Positions 12,101 through 24,064 of a DNA stretch of 64,000 nucleotides are shown here, in pieces. Location of the stretch: contig CM043875.1 of the NCBI GenBank assembly GCA_023846275.1, forward strand, positions 24,904,851 through 24,968,850. The letters run 5' to 3'. Origin of the DNA: Vanilla planifolia (taxonomy: Eukaryota; Streptophyta; Magnoliopsida; Asparagales; Orchidaceae). The notes under the pieces were generated by a model, which saw nothing but the letters and a program-made list of their open reading frames with translations, made no database searches and was not told the origin of the DNA. The translations under genes and the position numbers were made by a program. The number at the start of each line of letters is the position of its first letter. Positions within the stretch are counted from its first letter, which is position 1.

Positions 12101-15100
12101 AATATAATATGGAACATTTCATAACTTTATTATTTTAAACATGGAATTACAAAATTCACAATATGTAGAATTACTGACATCTTTAATTTGAAGTTTAAGT
12201 TACATAAAATGTATCTTTATAACAAAAATGCTCAATTATACATCTCGCTTTATATGTTTCTTAGGACAAAGTGAACCAATGTATCAAGAACAATGCGTTG
12301 TTCCTTTTTGAGGATGTCTATTTTGATTAACCTCTCCATCAGTGATTCAGTTTCATATTGAAATTTCTTGTCTCAATCAACTTTGACTTCTAATCATTTG
12401 ATTTTATTTTTTACTTTGTTGCATCCCTTTTAGCCCTAGTTATATTGCTATGGTGTTGTTTTCTTAAAGCCTTAAAAGCATTGGCATGATTGTAAATATA
12501 TGAATATGTTCACCTCACAATAGTTTCATTGGTGACCATGTCGTTATTCTTTTGTTACAAGGCATTCTTAGAGGTCAAGGGTTTGTTAATTTCTCAATCA
12601 CAAAATGTCTTAGGTTAGATTCCTCCAAACTTTGTCTAACTTAGTAGTCTTGACTTCCAATGAAGGTACTATTTTTGAATAGCTTAGAAGTTTAAAAATG
12701 ACTTTGACAATGAGTTATATATGAGAAGAAATGAGTTTTAGTAGAATTGTTTATTAGAATTTTAGTGTTTTTGAGTTTTAAAATGATAAACTCTTAAAAA
12801 AGGAGGTTTAAACTTAGTTTGTAAATAGAGCTTAAATGATGTCTTAATCCTTGTTCATTGGTAATGGCATTTGATAGTTACTCCTTGATGTTCATGTCAT
12901 TCTTCACTATTTTCTCATGCATATTATTCATAAAATTGAGAATACTATTCTTCATTTAAGGTACAAACTCTCTTTATTACTATTTGTTTTGTAACCATTA
13001 TCCATACTAGTGCAATGCATAGGTTAGTCATATTAGTTTTGATTATTCACATTAACTTCTTGGTGGGGCTTGTTTATTCTTCACTTATTCACACCATTTC
13101 TTAACTTTATAACACCTTCACTTGTCTTCTCTTCTCATATTCAATTCATTTCTCACTACTATGACAGCTTCACTTGTCTTCTTTGAAATTTTGGCCTCAC
13201 TACACAAGCTTTAGTCATTCTGCTTTTTTATGTTAGTAGCATAACTACTTCCCTGTGATCCTCCATCTATCCAGTTGTGTTGAAGGTTGCTTAGAGTGAG
13301 TCTTTCCTTTTATCATCTTTAGATCTAGTCATCTTCTTCCCATGTTTCAAAATCTTAATTTGTGTTGTTTGATAGTTAGTTTTGCAGAATAAGTTTGAAA
13401 AGTGGGAAGTTTACTTAAAACACATGGTTATCCAAGTTCTACAAAATTTTTTCTTGTAGAATACCTTAAAAGGACCACCTACAAAATAGTAGGAAAATTT
13501 GCAGTAGTTGCATGCACAAACGTACATGTTAGTGTTGGAGGAGATGATGTATTTTTGTCAATCTCCATTTGCTTTGGAGGAGGCTTGACTTCTCATCTTC
13601 AGTAGCCATCTTTCTAGCTTCCATCAATCAAGCGAGTAATGAAGTCAAGGAAAATTGTGAAGTAATTGTTGAATCTTGCATCTCAGAAAGTTACAAAACA
13701 AAGATAATAATATTCTTGAGAAGGTGGACAACTGATGGTTAGCTTTTTGGCTCAAGACTTTCAAGGTAGGACAAGTTATGGTAGAATTCTCATTAACTTT
13801 TTGGCCGAGTATTAGAAGGTAGGACAACTTATGGAAGAATTCTCATCTTTTGAACCTATGAGGATGAAGCATTGTTGTCCTACTTTGGATACATGGCACA
13901 AACAATGTGTTCTATATTCATTAATGCAATAACTTATTCTGTACGAATATTCTTCTTATCAAACCCTGCTATGAGAATATTATTGGCCTATAGTTTGAGC
14001 AGTTCAACATCTACTGATATAATATCGATCATAAGGTAAGATCAACAAAGAAGCTTGTATGTTTTCATTTTATTTGAAAAACTTGGCCTTTGTGCTACTG
14101 GTTGGCCTGATGTTATGAAAAAACCCGCATGTGAGGGGTCCTTGAAATGGTTGGATCCATGGGTCTATTGCACTGTTATTCTACATGTTGTACGAAGTTT
14201 TTTCTGTTACTTGAAACAGCTTAATATTATAGAACCAAGACTCCCTTGCAATTAGTCCAAAGTGTAGTTGAAATACTAGACCCCCTGTAAGGTCAGTTAG
14301 AATAAAAAATAAAAATAAAAACAAACCTCCCCTTTCAAGTCAATAGATGTTTTTGTCATTTTGCAGAACGTGGTCAAGTTTTGGCCATCTGGGGTCATCA
14401 TTGGTTTATGATAAGCTATGTGCGATGATGAGCACAAACTATTTACAAAGATCAATTTATAGACTGAAACTTGTGCAATTTTGATTTATGGTTTTCAAGT
14501 TCTTAAGGCAAAAGTATTTGTGAAATTTAATTTTTTTCTCAGCTAAGGCATCTTCTCGAATAACTATTTTGGTTAAATTGCTAAATTCAAGTTGCCAGTT
14601 GCATTTTGATTTTTGTCATGGATGCTGTCTTTTTCCAGAAAAAATGTGAAATAAAAGTCTACCCTTGGTTTGATGTTTATTTCAAATTCTGTGTATGTTC
14701 TGAATACTAGCAATACATGTGGAATGGGTCGTTTTTTTAGCAGTTGTTCCATATCCACTAAACAGTTTAGTGAATAACTATTAAGTATGCTTGTTTCTGG
14801 CACATTTGCTCGTGCATGGGTTCTATGTTCAGCGTATATGATCATGTTTTTAAATTTCTTAACGTCTACAGATTCATGTTAGTATGCAGGCATTGCTTTT
14901 TTGCTCTATGAACACTGTTACCCAAGTACATTTTCACTACCTTCTGTTTCCTTTGCATCTTGGATCATATATATAATCAAAAGTAAAACTTTTACCGTGT
15001 ATAATTTTTGTGCTTGGCTTTATGTTGATACATCACTATATTTATTGCTAAACTGTACTTATTGTGAAACTTCAGGCTTCATTTGCTCGCCAAATGTGTA

Positions 15101-17919
15101 GCCATGGGTTTGATACGTGGATTGTTGAACTGAGAGGTGCTGGGCTAAGCATCCGTAGTAATGATTCCAATGGAAATATTGTTTCTCCTGGAAGGCCTGT
15201 TGCATCTAATTTAGATTCTGCGGACGAGGAAAACTCGTCTGTGAATTTAATTTTTGATGGGCATCCAGTGGTAAGCAACACCCCTGGTACAGAGTCTGTA
15301 ATCTCTAAGCTGAATGGAAACAAGGGAGAGCTGCTTTCATGGGATGAGTCACGATTGGTGGCAAAACTTACTGCAACTTTTATGCGTATAGCTGAAAGGC
15401 TTTCAGTTTTCTTAAACGAAGGTCAATTGAAGGCTATATCTGAGAAGTTTCTTGAGCAAATCTCAAAACTTTTGGAAGATGCTGGACTAGTTGAACGTTT
15501 TAATGAGGTTGCCTCAAATATTGCTAACTTACTTGAATCAAGGCAAAATTCTGCTTTTGCTAGCCAAATAAGAGATCTGAGTCAACGACTTGTTATGACC
15601 ATTGGGGAAGGTCAAAAATCTGTTTCACCACAGCTGTTTGATTTACAAGAGCGCCTTCTATCTACCATTGAAGATTTCCAGAAGCAACTTGATCTTATTA
15701 TTACATATGATTGGGATTTCGATAACTACTTGGATGAGGATGTGCCGGCTGCGGTGAGGTGACTTCATGTTGCTTAAATGAAAATTCGTGTTATTTTTAC
15801 ATGTAAATTTGGTCGATTTCTTAAGCTAAAGCCTTGCTGTTTTTGACCTCTTAGATGGATTATATTAGGGAACAGAGCAAGGTAAAAGATGGCAAATTGC
15901 TGGCAATTGGCCATTCCATGGGTGGAATCTTGCTTTATGCTCTGATATCAAAATCTAGTAAGATGCTTTTACTTTTGTTCTGGCTGAAGGTGGATTTGCA
16001 GTTATTTTTACTCACCGATAACATTTCATTTTCTTTCTAGTTAAGGTATTGTCATAGTCTGTTTTGGAAGGTCTCTGTAAATGAATCTTAATATTTTTAG
16101 TGCACAGCCTTCATTTTCTTAGCTGTTTTTCTATGGAATGCTACTTCATCAGATTTCCTTATATTTCAACTGTTCTGCTGAAACTCATGCTTATTATCAT
16201 ATCAATTTTAGCTCCTGCTCAAGTTGAGTAGGTGTTTGTGAAAAAGCTCATACCCCTTGGGCAGAATGGGCTAAGTTTAGATGCCTTTTGAAGGAAAAAT
16301 ATGTACTTGCATGGAGCTTAGCTAATCAAACAAGAAGTCATTGAATAGACAACACATGGAATTTTATCGTTAAATATTGCCTAGTTTATAAAACATCATC
16401 AGAAATTTTAGCCCCTCGTCTAAATCGTGTTTTTTGATTCACAATTCACTGTTAAATATGTTGAAAGCTGCCCTCTGCAATGCTCCTTTTGCTCGTCGAT
16501 GGAAATGCCAGAAAATGATTTTCCGAATGAAAGGCTTATTTTTGCTTCCAAGAAGCACATATTTGTTTGTAATCGTGTCCTGATTATGGAATTTAGTTTA
16601 GCTGAAGTAATTAATACCAGTTGGGAATCTTGCTTATTAGGCTTATCGTGTGCCTTTATTTTGATATTTAAGCTTCCCAAAGATGTAAAAGTGGACTGGC
16701 AGCTATTGTTACTTTAGCAGCATCTGTGGACTATACTTCGTCAAACTCTTCACTGAAGTTGTTGCTACCTCTTGTAAGGACTAAATCTTGTACTAACGAT
16801 GATGTTTTAGGGGGATTCAACTCTTAAGGAAGATAAAACTTCATCTTAATTTGTGTTCCAGGCTGACCCAGCACAGGCTCTCAACGTCCCCGTAGTCCCT
16901 TTAGGAGCATTAATGACTGCTGCATATCCCCTTTCATCACGGCCTCCATATGTCTTTTCATGGCTTAATAGTCAGATTTCTGCACAAAACATGATGCTTC
17001 CAGAGCTTTATGAGAAACTTGTTTTGAACAACTTCTGTAAGTATGCCTTCTTTCAACGTTACTCTTAAGATTATTGCCGTTTATAGTTTGAAGAGTTGAG
17101 CTGTTTAATCTCTGGGCTTCATAGCTGGTGTTTTATATTTGCTTCTTTTATAGAGCACTTCTCCTGTCTGGCTGTGCTCTTAATTGTTTTGGTTGCCTTC
17201 TTTCATTGAATTGCTTTTGCAGAGGTCTGTTTACTTGAATCTTTCTAATGCTTTTTGTAACTTGCAATTTGAAGGTACCATCCCAGCTAAAGTTATCCTC
17301 CAGCTAACAACAGCCTTCCGCGAGGGAGGGCTGCGCAATAGAACAGGCACTTTATCCTACAAGGACCACTTGCACGGATGCAATATCCCTGTTCTTGCGC
17401 TTGCAGGTGACCAAGATCTGATCTGCCCTCCTGAAGCAGTATATGGTGAGGTTCAGATTGTTCCAAAGTTTTTTTTAAAAAAAAAAAATCATTTAATAAT
17501 TATAAAAAATAAAAAACAAAAAATAATAATTATTTTTATTTATTCAAATGATATTGTGTTTTAATCGGGTGTTCCAAATTCACCATCTTATAGCATTTGC
17601 TTCCCTATCTTCATTACTGTATGTGTGCAGAGACGGTGAAGCTCATTCCTGAATCAAAGGTTACTTTCAAAGTGTTTGGGAACTCAGATGGCCCACACTA
17701 TGCTCATTATGATTTGGTTGGAGGACGAATGGTATGTAATGTTAATCAAATTTCTCATCAAACATTTTTTTATTCAATGAATTGTTCATCGGGCAGATGT
17801 TGTCCTTTTAAGGCCAGGTGTGTATGATTGCTTCTGTTTCGCTTTTGCAGGCAACTACGGAAGTTTATCCTTGCATCGTAGAGTTCCTCAGCTGCCATGA
17901 TCAGTTGAACGAATCCTAA
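9121..17919 (+). CDS. Alpha/beta-hydrolase superfamily protein, nine exons, 594 aa
   Basis: Exons: 9121-9429, 9528-9605, 15076-15753, 15855-15957, 16673-16773, 16862-17036, 17275-17445, 17631-17731, 17851-17919. All introns are GT-AG, the phases join exactly, and 594 codons fit the roughly 580-600 aa plant family recalled as At1g15060/At1g73750-like. Residues 1-75 are rich in Arg, Ser and Ala with few acidic residues, suggesting a plastid transit peptide. Conserved stretches include KPDICTADELHY (exon 1) and SGVGTNAIGFDLSPG (exon 2). The nucleophile elbow GHSMGG puts Ser376 in exon 4. LAGDQDLICPP (Asp529) and GPHYAHYDLVGG (His564, less likely His561) complete a probable triad. Exon 3 encodes a helical insert between the first strands and the nucleophile. 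The substrate is unknown. The start is the first in-frame ATG. Splice sites were inferred from family similarity. Confidence 0.93.
10844..10937. repeat. Tandem duplication, 47-bp unit, two copies
   Basis: Copies at 10844-10890 and 10891-10937 share 'caacttattctcat' and 'aggatggtatagctcatcaa' and differ at only a few positions. Lies in intron 2 of the hydrolase gene. Confidence 0.9.
11711..12175. repeat. Tandem duplication, unit about 238 bp, two diverged copies
   Basis: Copy 1 (11711-11948) and copy 2 (11949 to about 12175) share 'ttaatttgggataaaaaatt', 'actagagataagagct' and 'aaaattcacaatatgta' in the same order, with scattered substitutions and indels. Intronic. Confidence 0.85.
13742..13847. 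repeat. Tandem duplication, 53-bp unit, two copies
   Basis: Both copies contain 'ctttttggc' followed by 'aaggtaggacaa.ttatgg' and 'agaattctcat'. Intronic. Confidence 0.75.
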
Positions 17920-18369
17920 AACCTTCCTTTTTAAAAGATTATACGATATGAAGCTTTCTAATTATTTCATACATTGTTCAATGGACTAAGGAAGGCTTGT
18001 ATTTTCATGCAAGCTGTTTAGATTTAACTTAATTTATTTTGATGTAATTATTGAATTTTGATTTATTCCATATTTGTTTTTCATGTGCACTGAGTGAATT
18101 TCTGTTTAGCAATTATTCTTCAGAAAACTAGAAAGGAGTTTGTTAGAAAAGGGGATTTTTAAAATATTTAAAATAACATATTTGATTTTTATTTCTATTT
18201 AAATAAATTATTAAAATTGTTTAAAAATTAAAAAAAAAACAAATCTAATCGTTAAAAATTTACTTATTAATTAAAATTGATTAAAGTAATATGTAGTATA
18301 TATTTAATTGAAAATAACATTAATTTTCTTAGGAATGTAAAAGTGAATTATTAGAAATTGAAAAAATTA
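17920..18369 (+). other. 3' flank of the hydrolase gene
   Basis: T-rich sequence follows the stop codon, and the 3' UTR probably ends within the first 150-200 bases. No canonical AATAAA is obvious. AT-rich sequence without recognisable features continues to the duplicated segment. Confidence 0.4.
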
Positions 18370-19021
18370 TGTTTTAGTTTTCAAGGGATGGTGGTTGTAA
18401 AATATTATAAAGTAAATATAAGTTGTTTTAAACAATAAAAATGTGTCATATACTCATTTGAATTAAAATTATTTTTTAATTATATGCATGAATCAACGAA
18501 CAATATAAAAAAATTAAAATAGAATGCATAAATTTTATGAGAATAATTTTAACAAATTTACTATATAGATTAATGGTGTGAATGTTGAAACAAACAAAAC
18601 CCATCTTTTGGTTGGTATCATAGGGAATGATTTGAACATTCACTTAGTTGATGGTGTTGTGTAACTATGCAAGTTGTTGATCACCCAAATAGTTTCTATT
18701 GCAACCATTGATGATTGTGTTGCCTATTTATCCCTTATCTGCCAAAAAAAGTTTTACATTTATACTCATCATTCTTTGTCTATCATATTCGATCAAAATT
18801 CATCCCCTCTTTAAATAGTTCCCTTAGCCTTAGCCTCCATTTGTAGAGGTTAAAGAGAGCACAAAACCTCTCTTTATAATATTCTTAACACTTGAATGAA
18901 CACCCTGTGCACACCATTCAATTATTTTGGCATCAGAATTTAGTTCATTAATTGTAAACATTTTTTAGGGATTTCAATTCCAAACAATTATAGATATTGA
19001 TATTAATATGTTATATTTTTA

Positions 19022-19104
<83 letters not shown>

Positions 19105-19312
19105 GTTTTGAGACAATGGTTATTGACTTAATTAAACGCTTAAAGTTTGATGAAAATTTGAATTGTTTTGTTTACTAAGATAATTGCTTTACAATTTAAC
19201 AGATCTAAAAGTTTTAAATGAAGTTTAAAGCATTTATAATTTTTAATCCAAACACCCAATTTTTATGCTTAAAACTTTTATAGAAATTGGATTAGATGTA
19301 CTTTCAAATGAG
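18370..19312. repeat. Segmental duplication, copy 1 (uninterrupted)
   Basis: Collinear with 25570-25880 plus 32872-33422. Shared anchors include 'aacaataaaaatgtgtcata', 'gcataaattttat', 'cttagttgat', 'ttagccttcatttgt'-like text, 'aaagagagcacaa', 'tgtgcaccattcaattattt' and 'ttagatgtactttcaaat'. This copy lacks the 7-kb element that splits copy 2. Position 18679/18680 corresponds to the insertion point. No coding capacity is recognised, and the identity of the duplicated sequence is unknown. Confidence 0.85.
19024..19101. repeat. (TA)n microsatellite, about 39 units
   Basis: Uninterrupted TA dinucleotides. The corresponding place in duplicate copy 2 (near 33210) has only short AT-rich text, so the array expanded in copy 1 after the duplication, or was lost from copy 2. 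Confidence 0.98.
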
Positions 19313-20176
19313 TGAGTATAGGAATTGGAGTTTATAGCATGGTTAGAATCACTTCCAAATATTGAGACCAACATAAGCTAGTGTTTCAAACTTGGAATTA
19401 TTTCTTATTTTACTTGTTTTGGGAATTTTTTGTTGAAAATAATAAATATTGAGTACTTTAAATTAATAATAACTAAATAGCAAACACTGATTTTTTGGAA
19501 ATTAGCTTTAATATACATTAAAAGTTCTAAACTTTCCAAGTTAAAGCAAATCAACATAGCAATTAAAACTAGGTTTGAAATCTCACCAAATCCTCGAATT
19601 TGGGCTTGAAGAATTAAAAACGTATTTTGAGCTATTTTTAGAATTTTTTACAACTATCATAAATGCTTCCTAAAATCAAAATAGAGCAAATATGATTGAG
19701 CATTGGGCTCCAATCTTTACACATTAACTGATCCAAATGGTCAATGGATTTAAAATAATAACATTCTAAAGCTAGCACTTTAAGCTCAAGCAAATTAGAA
19801 GATGAATTAAAAGAACAAGCGAATGAAATAATGATGAATGATCTACTTGACCTTTTGTAACAATAACAAGGTATCACACTATGATCTACACTAAGAGTTT
19901 TGAATCATAGTCGATTTAAGCCTCAATAAGATCTCCAAGCATTACATTATTAAGAAGAACATGAAGATAATACGCATCTCATTAGTGAAGGGTAAATGGT
20001 TCTTAAGAGTAAGGAAAATCTCATTAACTAAAAAAATTCTATGTATGCTTTTAAAAGGTTAAAGGTGAAGTGGATGAAAGTAATGAAATTGAGATCTTTT
20101 ATTTGCTCAAACTGTAACATTACTATCTAGTGAAGTAATATAAACTAACTAAATTTAATATTGTTTATTGAACAAA
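19313..20176. other. AT-rich intergenic sequence
   Basis: No supported gene. The 79-codon minus-strand frame at 19638-19877 has no recognisable domain. Confidence 0.4.
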
Positions 20177-21561
20177 TGATGTATGATTTAGATTTTTACT
20201 ATGGTCTAAATTAAAATCTACAACACTGAATGCACTCAACAAATATCAAGAAATATAAAAAGATGCTATACACTAATTAGGGTTAAATGGTGTGTGTGAT
20301 ATTTTAGAACTATTCAAAAATTGATGTTTTAAAGTTATAATATTGATTATTAAGTTGAGTATGTGGTAACACCTTAAGCATTAAGCACAAAATCTTACAT
20401 AATAATTTTTTCACATCCAATTTTATACATAAAATAAAGAATTTAAGACAAACTCTTTTGTAGAGTATTTTAATAAAAAAAGAAAAACTTTAATTATAGA
20501 TTACTACCTAAAAAATAAAAGTTATTAAAAGCGTGCACCTTTTTGGTGATCATATCTTATAGTTTCGTAAGCGTTGACATTTAAAGCACCGAAGTGGTAA
20601 AATGGCAATATGTTGGTGATTTGGGTTGGCAAGAATGTTTTGCGGTTTTGGCAAAAGTAACAATTTATTTGGTTATTGACTCTTTCAGTAAAAAGACTTT
20701 CACCTTCTATCTTAGTCTTTCACAAGAGGTTTTTTTATTAGCTCTCTTAATGGAAGGTCTCTTTTGATCCTTGTCTCTTATAACGAAAGTTGCAATCTCT
20801 CTAATAAGAGTTAGACACACATTTTATTCATAAAGGTAAAAGCATACAAATAAAATAAATTTTATTCCATAATTTTCATCTCCTTACAGTTTAAGAAGTA
20901 TTCTTATTTATAGAGGTCTCAAAGGTATAATAATAATTGACTAATCTAGAAATATAAAATGACATTTAAAAATATAAAATGACATATTTTGAAATTCTAA
21001 TAGACATTTCAAAATTCTAAAATTCAACACAAATTATAAAAGAAATATTATGAATAAAAATTTACTTAAAAGCTCTAAAATTAATTAAATTAAGTATTTC
21101 CCAAACATATTGTGTATTTTAGGCAGTCGCAACAATGAGCAACGAAACAATGGGCAGCAAAACGACTAGGTGTAATTGGTGCGACATGAGTGGAGGTCTC
21201 AATGAATCTGATCGAGGTTTAAGGCAGGCATGGGCTAGGCAGAACAACGCAGATTAGTGAGGATTGGTGGGTTGGTGCGGGTTAATATAGGTTGAAGAGG
21301 AGCGAGCGGGTCATCATATGTAACGAATCAGCATGGGTTGAGTAGATCAAACAGTGCTCTTGGGTCACACTAGTGTGCAGGTCAGCTCGAGTGACTGCTA
21401 ATGGTGATAGATGACGATGGAAAATGCTAAGAGGTGAAATTAATAAAAAAAAGTTAAAATTTAAGTAATTTTCAACCAAATTTTGTATCGATAGACTTAT
21501 GAAACTGATGCGATGTCAATAAATGTCTGTTTGTAAGCTAATATTAGATGCTCCTATGTTA
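20177..21561 (-). repeat. 3' LTR of E2
   Basis: On the plus strand it starts TGATGTATGATTTAGA and ends near ctcctatgtta. It includes the two 'ggtctctcacctttgatcc'-type boxes shared by all LTRs of this family (about 20690-20790). The internal post-integrase region begins directly after it. It is about 1.39 kb and clearly diverged from its partner, so the insertion is old. Confidence 0.75.
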
Positions 21562-23989
21562 TCCTTCTCATGTGGGAAAGAGCTTAGGTTGGTGGTATCT
21601 GGATGATAGGTACAATAGTGCTCTAATAGATATGGCGTAATATGATATAGATCATCATAGGTAAGCAAGGAGTTCTCGATTAAATGTTTACCCTTTCAAT
21701 AAACTAAAAATTTTTTAAGTTTACAATCTTTTGTTAGAATTATCTCATAATCTAAAATTTTCTTCATATCATCTTTACTTACTCTCAAAGCTAATGTAAT
21801 AGTAAGAGCAAGTTCACTTAACATGAGAGAATTAGACTCAAATGACTCACTAGGTTTTGAATGTAGTGTCTTATAAGAGATGAAATCATTAATATTAAAG
21901 ATTGTACTAATCCCATACTCTTCCTAAAAATCGAACATATACGCATTATTTCCCAACTTTTAAATAATCTTAAAATGTCCAAAATTATGCACTTGTAATT
22001 TCTTATAAGCTTTATGAGAGAACTATTTTGACTTAACTCTAATTATAACATAATTTTTTATAAAATTCTCCAATATTTTTTTGAGCATCTATTAGTTTCT
22101 CATATATTTTATTACATAGATTAATATTTTTAGATATTATTTTATAAGAGGCAAAGGAAAAAGAAGAGGTAGAAGTTTAAAAGTCTATTGGTAAGGGAAT
22201 AAAATCAAGGAGAGGCTTTGGCTAATTAGCATGACAAATTTTGAAGGGACTTAAGCCAATACTATGATTCACAAAATTGTATACAAATTTGGCTCATGGT
22301 AATAATTGATCTCAAAGATTTGGTTGGTCTCTTATTAAGCTATAGAAAAAAGATTTCTTATACTATGATCTATTACTTTCTTTAGTCTTTATGTTTATGA
22401 GTTATAGGTTGAAAGAAATTTTAGATTGTTTCTTAGTAAATGCCATAATATCTTCCAAAATTAACTAGTATGTTGTACTTTTTGATTATATACTACAGTC
22501 ATCCCATTTTCTTGTTCCTTAATGTTGATGTTAAAGATGTTAATGCATCTCCAATTATCTAATAGTTGTGACCATTGAAATCACTAAAGTTTTCATATTT
22601 TTAGTTCTTGCTCAACTTTCTCATCTGATATTATATTTTTTCTTGATTATCATCACTATCTAGGTTCATAATCATGAATCTCTTTGGGTAATAATAGCTA
22701 CATATCTTTTTTTGTGACACTTAAAATAGGTAATTTGAGATTAGGTATGTAAGCTTAAAGAATATTTCTCTAAGACATTAATATTTCTCAAGTTAAACTC
22801 AGCCTATATGTATTCTTTTAAACTTAACTTAGAATGAGAAAATACTGCATGCTTGGGTTCATCTATATCACATCTAAGTTTATAATCCTTAAATTTATTA
22901 ACATACTCCTCAACGGATCTATCACATTGGAAAAACCTTTGTCATTTATCTAATATTTTGATACTACAAGTTATTAGAATAAACATATTGTATAATCTAA
23001 TCTTAAGATTTCTCTAAGTTTGGTATACATATTCATTATTATTAGCATATTATCACTCAAAGTTTCTAAGAAATCTACTGGTAGTGTCGATGAGTTTAGT
23101 TTTAATAAATTGATATTTTCTTCGCTCGCTTATTTGGTGCCAATTGAAGTAATCATCCATACTAGTTTACCAATATATGTAATCCTTATGATCAAAATTA
23201 CTATCAAACATTGGGGCATATAATTTCACATTAGGGATATACTCTCTATGCAGACCTCTCTTAGGTTTTTCCTTCTTATTAGAAATATCTAGATTATCAT
23301 TTTGGTTTAAATCATTAGAAAGTTTATTTCTTCTTCTATGATTATGATTCTTTTATGAATATCTTGGTTAGATTTATCAAAATGATCATGTCTTCTATTA
23401 TTTCTGTCTCTTGAGATTTTCTTCTTTTAAATCACTATGTGTGACACTTCTTCTCTTATTATACCTTTCTCTTATAAGATTTGGTTCACATTTTTGGTTT
23501 AAGAGGATCTGTCTAAGAATTTAGGTGATTTAGGCTATTGATAGGAATATTTCAAGCATAAATCTTAGTTTAAGTTTTGTCTTTGGTTTTGAATTGCTTC
23601 TTGACTTTGATTTTTCATTTGACAAGACTTATCAAATCTTGTGATCATTCAGTTTATGAAATAGAGGAATATCAAGGAAAGAAAATTAATGTGTGATATA
23701 TTCTCTTATTTTTATATATTAAAAATTATGAAAGCAAAAAAATCACATCTATAAACCACCAAAGTTAGATGTGACATGCTTCTAAGAAAATGGTGAGTAA
23801 TGAGGGACTTATGCTAGACTACCTCCAAGAAAGAACTAAATAGTTTTCAAGAAAGATAATGGAGAGTTGTATCACTACTTTTCTACCATCTCTAAAGACA
23901 AAGTTTTACCGAAATCACTTAAGAGTTATTTAGTAGATATATTAAGCAAAAAAAGAAAGATTTTTTCTTTTTTAAATAAAAACCATGTT

Positions 23990-24064
23990 TCTTAATACCA
24001 AAGTTGAATACACTAAATAAAAGAAGATTTATTTATTAAAAAATCATAATTCTAACACCAAAGT
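23990..24064 (-). promoter_or_regulatory. Two tandem primer-binding-site-like motifs in the E2 leader
   Basis: Minus-strand words TGGTATTAAGAAAC (ending near 24000) and TGGTGTTAGAATTA (ending near 24060) sit 60 bp apart, the second four bases from the LTR edge. Both resemble the tRNA-iMet primer-binding site TGGTATCAGAGC. Each is preceded by ACTT or CAACTT and followed by a T-run, so the whole unit appears duplicated. Confidence 0.6.

Larger units (their letters stand above)
9606..15075 (+). other. Intron 2 of the hydrolase gene, 5470 bp
   Basis: The donor is GTGAGT at 9604-9609 (splice after 9605) and the acceptor is ttcag at 15075. Joining restores DLSPG-ASFARQM in frame. The intron is AT-rich and has several local tandem duplications (10844-10937, 11711-12175, 13742-13847). 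Short frames inside it, such as 9622-9930 and 14573-14845, show no family resemblance. No transposon coding sequence was recognised, so its size seems to come from local duplication and undefined AT-rich sequence. Confidence 0.85.

Noticed and set aside
14573-14845. 90-codon minus-strand frame
   Set aside because: Falls inside hydrolase intron 2 and shows no recognisable motif.
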